From contig NZ_CANCLE010000025.1 of the NCBI RefSeq assembly GCF_947378715.1, forward strand, positions 1-32,072: 32,072 nt of DNA, given 5' to 3'. Every line of letters starts with the position of its first letter. The first letter of the stretch is position 1. The notes beneath the pieces are model-generated. The model saw only the letters and a list, made by a program, of their open reading frames with translations, was not told where the DNA came from and made no database searches. The DNA comes from Phenylobacterium aquaticum (GTDB lineage: Bacteria > Pseudomonadota > Alphaproteobacteria > Caulobacterales > Caulobacteraceae). This document shows, piece by piece, positions 1 through 8,073 of this stretch. The translations under genes and the position numbers were made by a program.

Positions 1-3000
1 TGTCGACGCTCGACGCCACCCAGTTCGGCTCGCTGTCCACGACCCAGGTCCAGGGCCTGACCGGCACCCAGCTGCGCAGCCTGACCACCACCGACTTCGC
101 CGACATCACCTCGACCCAGATCGGTTCGCTGACCGCCACCCAGCTGTCCCAGCTGTCGGCGACCAACGTCTCCAACCTCGACGCCACGACCGTTGGCGCC
201 CTCACCACCACCCAGGTGAAGGGCCTCACGACCGATCAGCTGAAGGGCCTGACCAGCACCGACATTGGTGAGCTTTCGTCCACTCAGGTCGGGGCCCTGG
301 CCTCGACCCAGCTCGGCGCGCTCACCGCCGGCGCCCTGTCGGCGCTCAACGCCACCCAGGTCGGCACGCTCTCGACGACCCAGCTGAAGGGCCTGACCAC
401 CACCCAGGTCGGCGGTCTCTCGACCACCGACATCGGCGAACTGTCCTCGACCCAGATCAGCAGCCTGGCCACCACCCAGCTGGCGGCCCTGACGCCCACG
501 GCCATCTCGGCGCTCGACGCGACCCAGACCGGTTCGCTGAACGCCACCCAGATCAAGTCGCTGACCTCGAACCAGCTGGGCGGCCTGTCGACCACGGACG
601 TGGGTGAGCTCTCCTCGACCCAGGTGGGGGCGCTGACCTCCACCCAACTCGGGGCCCTGAGCACCACCAATGTCGGCGCGCTCTCGACCACCCAGCTGAC
701 CGGCCTCAGCGCGACCCAGCTGGGTTCGCTGTCGAACACCACGCTCTCGACGCTGGACGCCACCCAGGTCGGCTCGCTCTCGACCACCCAGGTCTCCGGC
801 CTGACCGGCACCCAGCTGCGCAGCCTGAGCGCCACCGACTTCGGTGAGCTCTCGACCACCCAACTGACCTCGCTGTCGGCGACCCAGCTGGGTTCGCTCT
901 CGGCCACCAACGCCTCGGCCCTGGACGCCACCCAGGTCGGCGCGCTCTCCACCACCCAGGTGAAGGGCCTGACGACCGACCAGCTGAAGGGCCTGAGCAC
1001 CACCGACATCGGTGAGCTCTCCTCGACCCAGGTCGGCGCTCTGTCCTCGACTCAGCTTGGCGCGCTGACCGCCGGCGCCCTGTCGGCCCTCAACGCCACC
1101 CAGGCGGGGGCGCTGTCGACCACCCAGCTTAAGGGCCTGACCACCACCCAGGTCGGCGGTCTCTCGACCACTGATATCGGTGAGCTGTCCTCGACCCAGA
1201 TCGGCAGCCTGGCCACGACCCAACTGGCGGCCCTGACGCCGACGGCGGTGTCGGCGCTCGACGCGACCCAGACCGGTTCGCTGAACGCCACCCAGGTCAA
1301 GGCCCTGACCACCACCCAGTTGGGTGGACTGTCGACCACCGATATCGGCGAACTGTCCTCGACCCAGGTGGGCGCGCTGACCGCCACCCAGATCGGCTCG
1401 CTGAGCTCGACCAATGTCGGGGCGCTCTCGACCACCCAGCTGACCGGGCTGTCCTCGACCCAACTGGGCGGGCTGTCCAACACCGTGCTCTCGACCCTGG
1501 ATGCGACCCAGTTCGGTTCGCTCTCCACGACCCAGGTCCAGGGCCTGACCGGCACCCAGCTGCGCAGCCTGACCACCACCGACTTCGCCGACATCACCAC
1601 GACCCAGATCGGTTCGCTCACCGCGACCCAGCTGAGCTCGCTGTCGGCGACCAATGTCTCCAACCTCGACGCCACCACGGTCGGCGCGCTCTCGACCACC
1701 CAGGTCAAGGGTCTGACCACCGACCAGCTGAAGGGCCTGACCACCACCGACGTCGGCGAACTCAGCTCCACCCAGGTCGGGGCCCTGACCTCGACCCAGC
1801 TCGGATCCCTGACCGCCGGGGCGCTCTCCGCGCTCAACGCCACCCAGGCCGGCGCTCTGTCGACCACCCAGCTCAAGGGCCTGACCACCACCCAGGTGGC
1901 CGGCCTCTCGACCACCGATGTGGGTGAACTGTCCTCGACCCAGATCAGCAGCCTGGCGACCACCCAGCTGGCGGCCCTGACGCCCACGGCCCTCTCGGCC
2001 CTGGATGCGACCCAGACCGGTTCGCTGAACGCCACCCAGATCAAGTCGCTGACCTCCACCCAACTGGGCGGGCTGTCGACGACCGACATCGGCGAACTCT
2101 CCTCGACCCAGGTCGGGGCCCTGTCCGCCACCCAGATCGGCGCGCTGAGCGCGACCAATGTCGGCGCGCTCTCGACCACCCAACTTACCGGGCTGAGCTC
2201 GACCCAGCTCGGCGGCCTCACCAACACCACCCTGTCCAGCCTGGACGCCACCCAGGTGGGCTCGCTGAACACCACCCAGGTCAGCGGACTGACCGGCACC
2301 CAGCTGCGCGGACTGACGGCCACCGACTTCGGTGAACTGACCACGACCCAGCTGGACTCGCTGTCGGCGACCCAGCTCGGCTCGCTCTCGGCGACCAATG
2401 TCTCGGCCCTGGACGCCACCCAGGTCGGCGCGCTCTCCACCACCCAGGTGAAGGGCCTCACGACCGACCAGTTGAAGGGCCTCAGCTCCACCGACGTCGG
2501 GGAACTCTCCTCGACCCAGGTGGGCGCGCTCAGCTCCACCCAGATCGGGGCGCTGACCGCAGGCGCGCTCTCGGCGCTCAACGCCACCCAGGTCGGCGCT
2601 CTGTCGACCACTCAGCTGAAGGGTCTGACCACGACCCAGCTGGGCGGGCTCTCGACCACCGACGTCGGCGAACTCTCCTCGACCCAGCTTGGCAGCCTGG
2701 CCGGAACCCAATTGGCTGCGCTGAGTGCGACCAATGTCTCGGCTCTGGACGCCACCCAGGTCGGATCGCTCAACGCCACCCAGATCAAGGCCCTGACCAC
2801 CACCCAACTGGGCGGGCTCTCGACCACGGATATCGGTGAGCTTTCCTCGACCCAGGTGGGGGCGCTCACCACCACCCAGATCAGCTCGCTCTCGACCACC
2901 AATGTCGGTTCGCTCTCGACCACCCAGCTGACGGGCCTGACCGGCGCCCAGCTTGGGGCCCTGTCGAACACCACGCTCTCCAACCTGGACGCCACCCAGG

Positions 3001-4418
3001 TGGGCTCGCTCTCCACGACCCAGGTCCAGGGTCTGACGGGCACCCAGCTGCGCAGCCTGAGCACCACCGACTTCGGCGAGCTCTCGACCACCCAGGTCGG
3101 TTCGCTCACCGCGACCCAGCTCAACGCGCTCTCGGCGACCAATGTCTCGGCGCTGGACGCCACGACGGTCGGCGCCCTGACCACCACCCAGGTGCGCGGG
3201 CTCTCGACCACCCAACTGGGCGGCCTGAGCGCGACGGATATCGGCGAACTCTCCTCGACCCAGATCGGATCGCTCTACACGACCCAACTGGCGGCCCTGA
3301 CGCCCACGGCGGTCTCGGCGCTAGACTCCACCCAGGTCGGCGCCCTGAGCACCACCCAGATCAAGTCGCTGACCACGACCCAGACCGCCGCGCTCTCGAC
3401 CACAGATATCGGCGAGCTGAGCGCGACCCAGGTCGGGGCCCTGACGACGAGCCAGATCGCCAGCCTGAACTCGAGCGACACCTCGGCCCTGTCGACGACC
3501 CAGATCGGCGCCCTGAGCTCGACCCAGGTCGGCGCCCTGGGCACGACCAACCTCGGCAATCTCTCGGCCACCTCGACGGCGGCTCTGAGCACGACCCAGG
3601 TCCAGGGTCTGACCACCACTCAGATCCGCTCGCTCGACACCACCGACTTCTCCGAACTGACCACGACCCAGCTCGGAGCCTTCTCGGCCAACCAGATCTC
3701 GGGGATCTCGGCGACCAACCTGTCGGCCATGGACGCCACGACCATCGGGGTGCTCTCGACCACCCAGCTGCAGGGGCTCTCGACCATCCAGCTGCTGGGC
3801 ATCTCGACGACGGATATCGCCGACTTCACCTCGACCCAGCTCGGCGGCCTCTCGCCGACCCAGCTGAGCTCGCTGGCGCCGGCGACCTTCTCGGCCCTGG
3901 ACGCCACCCAGGTCAGCGGTCTCTCCTCGACCCAGCTCAAGAGCCTCAGCGCGGGCCAGGTCGCGGCCCTGACCAGCACCGACATCGGCGAACTGTCCTC
4001 GACCCAGATCTCCGGCTTCACCCCGACCCAGCTGGCCAACCTGACCACGACCAGCGTCTCGGCCCTGGACACCACCCAGGTCCATGCGCTGAGCGGCACC
4101 CAGCTGCGCGGCCTGACCACGACCCAGGTGCACGCCCTGAACGAGACCGATATCGGGGAGCTGACCACCACCCAGATCGGTGGTCTGACCTCGACCCAGA
4201 TCGGCGCCCTGACCACCACGGTGATCGCGGCCCTGACCACCACCCAGATGACCGGGCTCTCCACGACCCAGATCCCCGGCCTGACCACCACCCAGATCGA
4301 CAACCTGACGACGACGAACATCTCGGCCCTGAATTTCTCCCAGGCCGAGGCGTTCACCACCGCCCAGGTCCAGTCGCTGGACGATCCGCAGATCCTCGCC
4401 TACCTCGGCATCAGCTAG
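1..4418 (+). CDS. Giant octapeptide-repeat protein, C-terminal part (5' end outside window)
   Basis: The reading frame is open from base 3, so the protein starts upstream of the window; about 1471 residues are visible before TAG at 4416-4418. Nearly every residue belongs to an 8-residue repeat, L-[ST]-x-T-[QDN]-[ILVF]-x-x, for example LSTTQVGA. About 183 octads are visible. The protein is rich in Ser, Thr, Leu, Gly and Ala, has no Cys or Trp that I can see, and carries few charges (Asp/Glu in the TDIGEL octads, Lys/Arg in QVKGL-type octads). Octads degenerate toward the end and the chain finishes in a non-repetitive tail ending AYLGIS. There is no RTX motif, LPXTG motif or membrane anchor in the visible part. 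Strict 8-residue Leu periodicity with beta-branched residues suggests a beta-solenoid, probably an extracellular or surface protein; this is inference. I do not recognise a named family. Downstream glycosyltransferase genes suggest O-glycosylation. Confidence 0.85.
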   Translation, partial: STLDATQFGSLSTTQVQGLTGTQLRSLTTTDFADITSTQIGSLTATQLSQLSATNVSNLDATTVGALTTTQVKGLTTDQLKGLTSTDIGELSSTQVGALASTQLGALTAGALSALNATQVGTLSTTQLKGLTTTQVGGLSTTDIGELSSTQISSLATTQLAALTPTAISALDATQTGSLNATQIKSLTSNQLGGLSTTDVGELSSTQVGALTSTQLGALSTTNVGALSTTQLTGLSATQLGSLSNTTLSTLDATQVGSLSTTQVSGLTGTQLRSLSATDFGELSTTQLTSLSATQLGSLSATNASALDATQVGALSTTQVKGLTTDQLKGLSTTDIGELSSTQVGALSSTQLGALTAGALSALNATQAGALSTTQLKGLTTTQVGGLSTTDIGELSSTQIGSLATTQLAALTPTAVSALDATQTGSLNATQVKALTTTQLGGLSTTDIGELSSTQVGALTATQIGSLSSTNVGALSTTQLTGLSSTQLGGLSNTVLSTLDATQFGSLSTTQVQGLTGTQLRSLTTTDFADITTTQIGSLTATQLSSLSATNVSNLDATTVGALSTTQVKGLTTDQLKGLTTTDVGELSSTQVGALTSTQLGSLTAGALSALNATQAGALSTTQLKGLTTTQVAGLSTTDVGELSSTQISSLATTQLAALTPTALSALDATQTGSLNATQIKSLTSTQLGGLSTTDIGELSSTQVGALSATQIGALSATNVGALSTTQLTGLSSTQLGGLTNTTLSSLDATQVGSLNTTQVSGLTGTQLRGLTATDFGELTTTQLDSLSATQLGSLSATNVSALDATQVGALSTTQVKGLTTDQLKGLSSTDVGELSSTQVGALSSTQIGALTAGALSALNATQVGALSTTQLKGLTTTQLGGLSTTDVGELSSTQLGSLAGTQLAALSATNVSALDATQVGSLNATQIKALTTTQLGGLSTTDIGELSSTQVGALTTTQISSLSTTNVGSLSTTQLTGLTGAQLGALSNTTLSNLDATQVGSLSTTQVQGLTGTQLRSLSTTDFGELSTTQVGSLTATQLNALSATNVSALDATTVGALTTTQVRGLSTTQLGGLSATDIGELSSTQIGSLYTTQLAALTPTAVSALDSTQVGALSTTQIKSLTTTQTAALSTTDIGELSATQVGALTTSQIASLNSSDTSALSTTQIGALSSTQVGALGTTNLGNLSATSTAALSTTQVQGLTTTQIRSLDTTDFSELTTTQLGAFSANQISGISATNLSAMDATTIGVLSTTQLQGLSTIQLLGISTTDIADFTSTQLGGLSPTQLSSLAPATFSALDATQVSGLSSTQLKSLSAGQVAALTSTDIGELSSTQISGFTPTQLANLTTTSVSALDTTQVHALSGTQLRGLTTTQVHALNETDIGELTTTQIGGLTSTQIGALTTTVIAALTTTQMTGLSTTQIPGLTTTQIDNLTTTNISALNFSQAEAFTTAQVQSLDDPQILAYLGIS
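1..4418 (+). repeat. Hierarchical coding tandem repeat: 24 bp, 168/240 bp, 744 bp, about 1488 bp
   Basis: The basic 24-bp period encodes one octad. Octads of the TD[IV]GEL type recur every 7 octads (168 bp) or, once per large unit, every 10 octads (240 bp), giving the module order 7-7-10-7, which is 31 octads. Equivalent codons of the QVKGL octad lie at 216, 960, 1704, 2448, 3192 and 3936, each exactly 744 bp apart. By eye, units starting at 216 and 1704 resemble each other more than the units at 960 and 2448, which form a second type; bases 1-215 match the second type (about 1489-1703). The last full unit (3192-3935) has the order 7-10-7-7, so one 7-octad module has shifted. Divergence rises toward the C-terminus. 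Confidence 0.9.
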
Positions 4419-4448
4419 GGCCGACGAGCTATCTGAGCGACTTCAGGA

Positions 4449-4479
4449 CGCCGGGCTTGGCCGCCAAGCCCGGCGTTTT
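4449..4479 (+). terminator. Rho-independent terminator after the repeat protein gene
   Basis: An 11-bp perfect stem (CGCCGGGCTTG at 4449-4459 and CAAGCCCGGCG at 4465-4475) encloses a 5-nt loop and is followed directly by TTTT at 4476-4479. It lies 31 bases after the stop codon of the repeat protein and so separates that transcript from the glycosyltransferase genes. Confidence 0.85.
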
Positions 4480-4554
4480 GCTGCGCGACAATTCGCCGGG
4501 GCGCAGGGCTTCAACCGATGGGCGCGCGAATTGGTTCGGCGCCCGCGCCGTGCG

Positions 4555-4576
4555 ATGATTTCTTAATACGAATCAT
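4555..4576. promoter_or_regulatory. AT-rich dyad in the promoter region of the GT41 gene
   Basis: The inverted repeat ATGATT-N10-AATCAT sits in the only AT-rich patch of the 230-base gap between the repeat protein and the glycosyltransferase gene. It contains a GANTC site (GAATC at 4570-4574), the target of the CcrM methyltransferase in Caulobacter-type bacteria. It may be an operator or part of a promoter, but no firm -35/-10 pair could be assigned. Confidence 0.25.
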
Positions 4577-4648
4577 AGGGCGCGACCGGCGCGGGGAGGG
4601 GTCTTTTGCACAGCGAACAGCCCCATCCGGACCGGCGTCGAGAGTAGC

Positions 4649-6745
4649 ATGTCCGAGGCAGTGTTCATTTCGGCGGTCCAGCGGATCACGGCGGGCCATC
4701 TGGACCTCGGCGGGGTCATCACTGTCGCCACGGAGCTGGTGCAGGCCGGCCAGCCGTCCCTGGCGCAGCAGATCTATCAGGTCTGGATCCAGTTCAATCC
4801 GGAGCATCCTCAGGTCTATGTCGCCCAGTTCAACCGGGCCGGCCTCAACCTCGACGCCGGTGACGTGGCCGGGGCCAAGGACGCCCTGACCCAGGCCCTG
4901 GCGGTCAATCCGGAGTTCCTGCCCGCCTATATCAATCTGGGCGGGGTGCTGGAGCGCGCCGGCGATCTGGACGGGGCCATCGATCAGTGGCGCACGGTGA
5001 TCAACAAGCTGGCCTCGGTGACCGGAACCTCGATCGGCTACGCCATCGCCGCCCTCAAGCAGATCGGTCGCGTCCTCGCCGATCACCAGAAGATGGAGTC
5101 GGCGGAGGTCGCCCTCCAGCAATGCCTGACCCTCAATCCGCGCCAGTACGACGTGCTGGGCCAGGTGCTGGCCCTGCGCATGGGCCAGTGCAAATGGCCG
5201 ATCACCGTCCCGTGGGAGGGCCTGGATCGCAAGGCCCTGGTGGCCGGCATCCACCCGCTGTCCATGGCCGTCTATACGGACGACCCCATGCTGCAATTGG
5301 CGGCGGCCAGCCGTTACAACACAGAGATGGTCGATCTCCAGCCCGAGGCCGACCTCAGCTGCGATCGCCGCCACGCGGCCATCGACCTCAACGGGCGCCG
5401 GCTGAAGGTCGGCTATGTGTCCTCCGACCTGCGTGATCACGCCGTCGGCTATCTTATGGCCGAGCTGTTCGAGGTGCATGACCGGTCGAAGGTCGAGGTC
5501 TTCGCCTATTATTGCGGACCGGCCTCCACCGATGGCTTGAACGCCCGCATCCGGGGCGCGGTCGAGCATTGGACGGACATCCGCAGCATGACCGACGCGG
5601 CTGCGGCCGCCAAGATCGCGGCCGATGGCGTCGACATCCTGGTCGACGTCAATGGCCATACCCGCGACGCCAAGACCGGGCTGTTCTCCCGTCGTCCGGC
5701 CCCGATCCAGGTCAATTGGCTGGGCTATCCCGGGACCATGGGCGGCCCGCACCACCAGTATATCGTCGCCGATCCATGGATCATTCCGCCGGACGCCGAG
5801 CTCTACTATTCGGAAAAGGTCCTGCGGCTGCCCTGCTACCAGCCCAATGACCGCAAGCGCGCCGTGGCGCCGGAGCGGCCCACCCGGGCTGAGGCCGACC
5901 TTCCCGACCATGCGGTGGTGTTCTGCTGTTTCAATGGACCCCAGAAGATCAGCCGCTTCATGTTCGCCCGTTGGATGGAAATCCTGAAGCGGGTCGAGGG
6001 GAGCGTGCTGTGGCTGCTGCACAGCACAGAAGAGACCCACGAGCGCCTGCGCGGCTATGCTGAACAGGCCGGGGTGGCGCGCGAGCGCCTGGTCTTCGCG
6101 CCCAAGCAGCACAACGCCATGCATCTGGCGCGCTATCCGCTCGCCGACCTGTTCCTCGACACCTCGCCCTATGGCGCCCACACGACGGCTTCGGATTCCC
6201 TCTGGATGGGCGTCCCGGTCCTGACCCTGCCAGGCCGGGCCTTCGCGTCCCGGGTCTGCGGCAGTCTGGTGAGCGCCGCAGGCCTGGGCGATTTGGTCGC
6301 CACCAGCCCCCAGGACTATGTCGAGCGCGCCGTCGCCCTGGGCAATGATCCGGCCCAGTTGGTCGCCCTGCGGACCCGGCTGGAGGCCGGCCGCGACACC
6401 TGCGACCTGTTCAACATGGACAAGCTGGTCGACCGGCTGGAAGCCCTCTACGGCGAGATGGTGGAGGACTATCAGCAAGGGCGCCTGCCCCAGCCGGACC
6501 TGACCAATCTCGACGCCTATTTCTCCATCGGCACGGATCTCGACCACGAGGGCGTCGAGATGCTGGCGGTCGAGGACTATCCCCAGATCTACAAGGCCCG
6601 GCTCGCCCGACGTCACCTGTTGCGGCCGCTGCCGTCCGACGGGCGGTTCTGGACCGAGGCCGACATGGTCGCGGCCGAGGCGCTGGTGGGCGGCGTGACG
6701 GCGGCCGTGACGCCCCTGCCGCGCAAGCGCGCCGCCGGGGACTGA
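4649..6745 (+). CDS. SPINDLY/O-GlcNAc transferase-like glycosyltransferase (GT41) with N-terminal TPRs
   Basis: A 698-residue protein starting at ATG 4649. Residues about 1-170 contain TPR-like helices (motifs such as FLPAYINLGGVLERAGDLDGA), a typical protein-binding module. Residues about 252-620 are the GT41 catalytic region: KVGYVSSDLRDHAVGYL with His264, VDVNGHTRDAKTGLF near 332-346, the NWLGYPGTMG segment, VADPWIIPP, FNGPQKISRFMF, and the nucleotide-sugar segment DTSPYGAHTTASDSLWMGVP with PGRAFASRV near residues 503-535. These match the eukaryotic OGT and bacterial SPINDLY family, which transfers a sugar from a UDP-sugar to Ser/Thr hydroxyls. There is no signal peptide, so it should act in the cytoplasm. 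The donor sugar and target cannot be read from the sequence. The Ser/Thr-rich repeat protein just upstream is the obvious candidate target, with flagellin as the main alternative since TPR glycosyltransferases (FlmG) modify flagellin in Caulobacter. Confidence 0.93.
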   Translation: MSEAVFISAVQRITAGHLDLGGVITVATELVQAGQPSLAQQIYQVWIQFNPEHPQVYVAQFNRAGLNLDAGDVAGAKDALTQALAVNPEFLPAYINLGGVLERAGDLDGAIDQWRTVINKLASVTGTSIGYAIAALKQIGRVLADHQKMESAEVALQQCLTLNPRQYDVLGQVLALRMGQCKWPITVPWEGLDRKALVAGIHPLSMAVYTDDPMLQLAAASRYNTEMVDLQPEADLSCDRRHAAIDLNGRRLKVGYVSSDLRDHAVGYLMAELFEVHDRSKVEVFAYYCGPASTDGLNARIRGAVEHWTDIRSMTDAAAAAKIAADGVDILVDVNGHTRDAKTGLFSRRPAPIQVNWLGYPGTMGGPHHQYIVADPWIIPPDAELYYSEKVLRLPCYQPNDRKRAVAPERPTRAEADLPDHAVVFCCFNGPQKISRFMFARWMEILKRVEGSVLWLLHSTEETHERLRGYAEQAGVARERLVFAPKQHNAMHLARYPLADLFLDTSPYGAHTTASDSLWMGVPVLTLPGRAFASRVCGSLVSAAGLGDLVATSPQDYVERAVALGNDPAQLVALRTRLEAGRDTCDLFNMDKLVDRLEALYGEMVEDYQQGRLPQPDLTNLDAYFSIGTDLDHEGVEMLAVEDYPQIYKARLARRHLLRPLPSDGRFWTEADMVAAEALVGGVTAAVTPLPRKRAAGD

Positions 6746-6795
6746 ATTCAGCCAGTCCGCCAGCCCCGGGCCCGCGGACGCATCTTGGAAGACCG

Positions 6796-8073
6796 ATGAA
6801 CAGAGACGTCCTCGAAGGCCTGCGGTTCCAGGGCTATTCGCCCCGGACCCTGCTTGATGTGGGCGCCCATCTGGGCGGCTTCGCGATGTCGTTCCGCGAG
6901 GTGTTCCCGACCTGCGTTCCGACCCTGATCGAGCCCAATCCGCACTGCCAGGACGACCTGGCGCGCCTGCCGTTCGAGCGCCACGCCGTGGCCGCCTCGT
7001 CCGAGGCCGGCAAGGCCGAGATGTTCCTGACCCAGGAGTGGCTGCAATCGACCGGCAGCTCGCTCTATCGCGAGAACACCGCCTTCTTCCGCGACGAGGT
7101 CGTGGTCAAGCAGGAGGTCGACAAGGTCCGGCTCGACGATCTGTTCGCCGGCCGACGCTTCGACTTCGTCAAGATCGACACCCAAGGGTCGGAGCTCGAC
7201 GTGCTGCTAGGCGGCCAGGCCGTGCTGCGCCAGGCCGACTACGTGCTGATCGAGGTGTCCCTGGTCGAGTACAATATCGGCGGCGCCAAGGCCGAGGCGG
7301 TGTTCGCCCAGATGGCCGCCATGGGCTTCCGCTGCGCTGACGTCACCGAATTCCACCGCCTGCGCGGCGTGGCCGACGGCGGCCTGCTGCAGATGGACTT
7401 CCTGTTCGAGAAGCTGGTGAAGCGGCCGAGCCAGAACTACGGCTACGGGACCCTGCACGGCCATGACGCCCTGCTGACCTGGCTGCAGGCCCAGAAGGCC
7501 CGGTGCCCGGAATTCAGCGTTATCGACGTGGGCGCGGCCGCCAATCCCTGGTCGGCCTCGGTGCTCGACGCCACCTTCGACATGAACGACACCCAGGTCG
7601 CGCCGCTGCATTTCCAGGGCAATTTCAACGACAGCCGCAGCTGGGACGCCGTCCTGCGGCACGTCGCCAAGCACGGGCGCTTCGCCTACGCCATCTGCTC
7701 GCACACCCTGGAAGACCTGGCCTATCCGGCCATGGCGCTGGAGATGCTGCCGCGCATCGCCGAGGCCGGCTATATCGCCGTCCCCTCGCGGTTCCTGGAA
7801 AGCCTGCGCCCGGAAGGGCCCTATCGCGGCTTCATCCATCACCGCTGGGTGCTGGACAATATTGGCGAGGACCTGATCCTGGCGCCCAAGATCCCGCTTC
7901 TGGAGCACCTGGCCCTGGCGGACGAGGCCAATTGGCCGGCGGCCCGCGAGCGTTTCGAGTTTCAGATGCACTGGCGTGGCGCGATCTCCTTCGCGCCCAT
8001 GAACGGCGACTATCTGGGCCCGACCCGGAACGACGTCATCGCCATGTACGGCCAGTTCTTCGACCGGGCATGA
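6796..8073 (+). CDS. FkbM-family methyltransferase fused to a second methyltransferase-like domain
   Basis: A 425-residue protein starting at ATG 6796, with GGAAGA 7 bases upstream. Residues 1-215 form an FkbM-type SAM-dependent methyltransferase: motif I DVGAHLGGF (21-29), an EPNP segment (51-54), and the family motif FVKIDTQGSELDVL (124-137). FkbM enzymes usually O-methylate sugars or small molecules. Residues about 240-425 contain a second Rossmann-like start (VIDVGAAANPW, 242-252) followed by ICSHTLEDL, resembling the class I methyltransferase layout in which His-Xaa-Leu-Glu-His/Asp follows motif I. Whether the second domain still binds SAM is unclear, since its glycine motif is poor (VGAAANP). 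The gene lies 50 bases after the GT41 gene and its stop overlaps the next start, so it is probably co-transcribed. A role in methylating a protein-linked or surface glycan is inferred from context. Confidence 0.85.
   Translation: MNRDVLEGLRFQGYSPRTLLDVGAHLGGFAMSFREVFPTCVPTLIEPNPHCQDDLARLPFERHAVAASSEAGKAEMFLTQEWLQSTGSSLYRENTAFFRDEVVVKQEVDKVRLDDLFAGRRFDFVKIDTQGSELDVLLGGQAVLRQADYVLIEVSLVEYNIGGAKAEAVFAQMAAMGFRCADVTEFHRLRGVADGGLLQMDFLFEKLVKRPSQNYGYGTLHGHDALLTWLQAQKARCPEFSVIDVGAAANPWSASVLDATFDMNDTQVAPLHFQGNFNDSRSWDAVLRHVAKHGRFAYAICSHTLEDLAYPAMALEMLPRIAEAGYIAVPSRFLESLRPEGPYRGFIHHRWVLDNIGEDLILAPKIPLLEHLALADEANWPAARERFEFQMHWRGAISFAPMNGDYLGPTRNDVIAMYGQFFDRA

Noticed and set aside
284..4360. Long minus-strand ORFs (241, 519, 199, 114, 270 and 246 aa) across the repeat region
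   Set aside because: They are the reverse complement of the 24-bp repeat, which happens to lack stops in some frames; their translations are monotonous (VESEPTWVASS-like) with no independent start signals.
1..4418. CRISPR array or intergenic satellite
   Set aside because: The repeats are gapless, in frame and protein-coding, with no unique spacers of constant length.
1..4418. RTX toxin or ice-nucleation protein
   Set aside because: No GGxGxD nonapeptides; the octad consensus lacks the AGYGST core of ice-nucleation proteins. Only the 8-residue period is shared.
4511..6616. 701-aa minus-strand ORF over the GT41 gene
   Set aside because: GC-rich antisense shadow; the plus strand encodes a clear GT41 protein with all family motifs.
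6739..6758. GGACTG-N8-CAGTCC hairpin over the GT41 stop codon
   Set aside because: Short stem without a T-run; the downstream gene follows closely and is probably co-transcribed, so it is not a convincing terminator.
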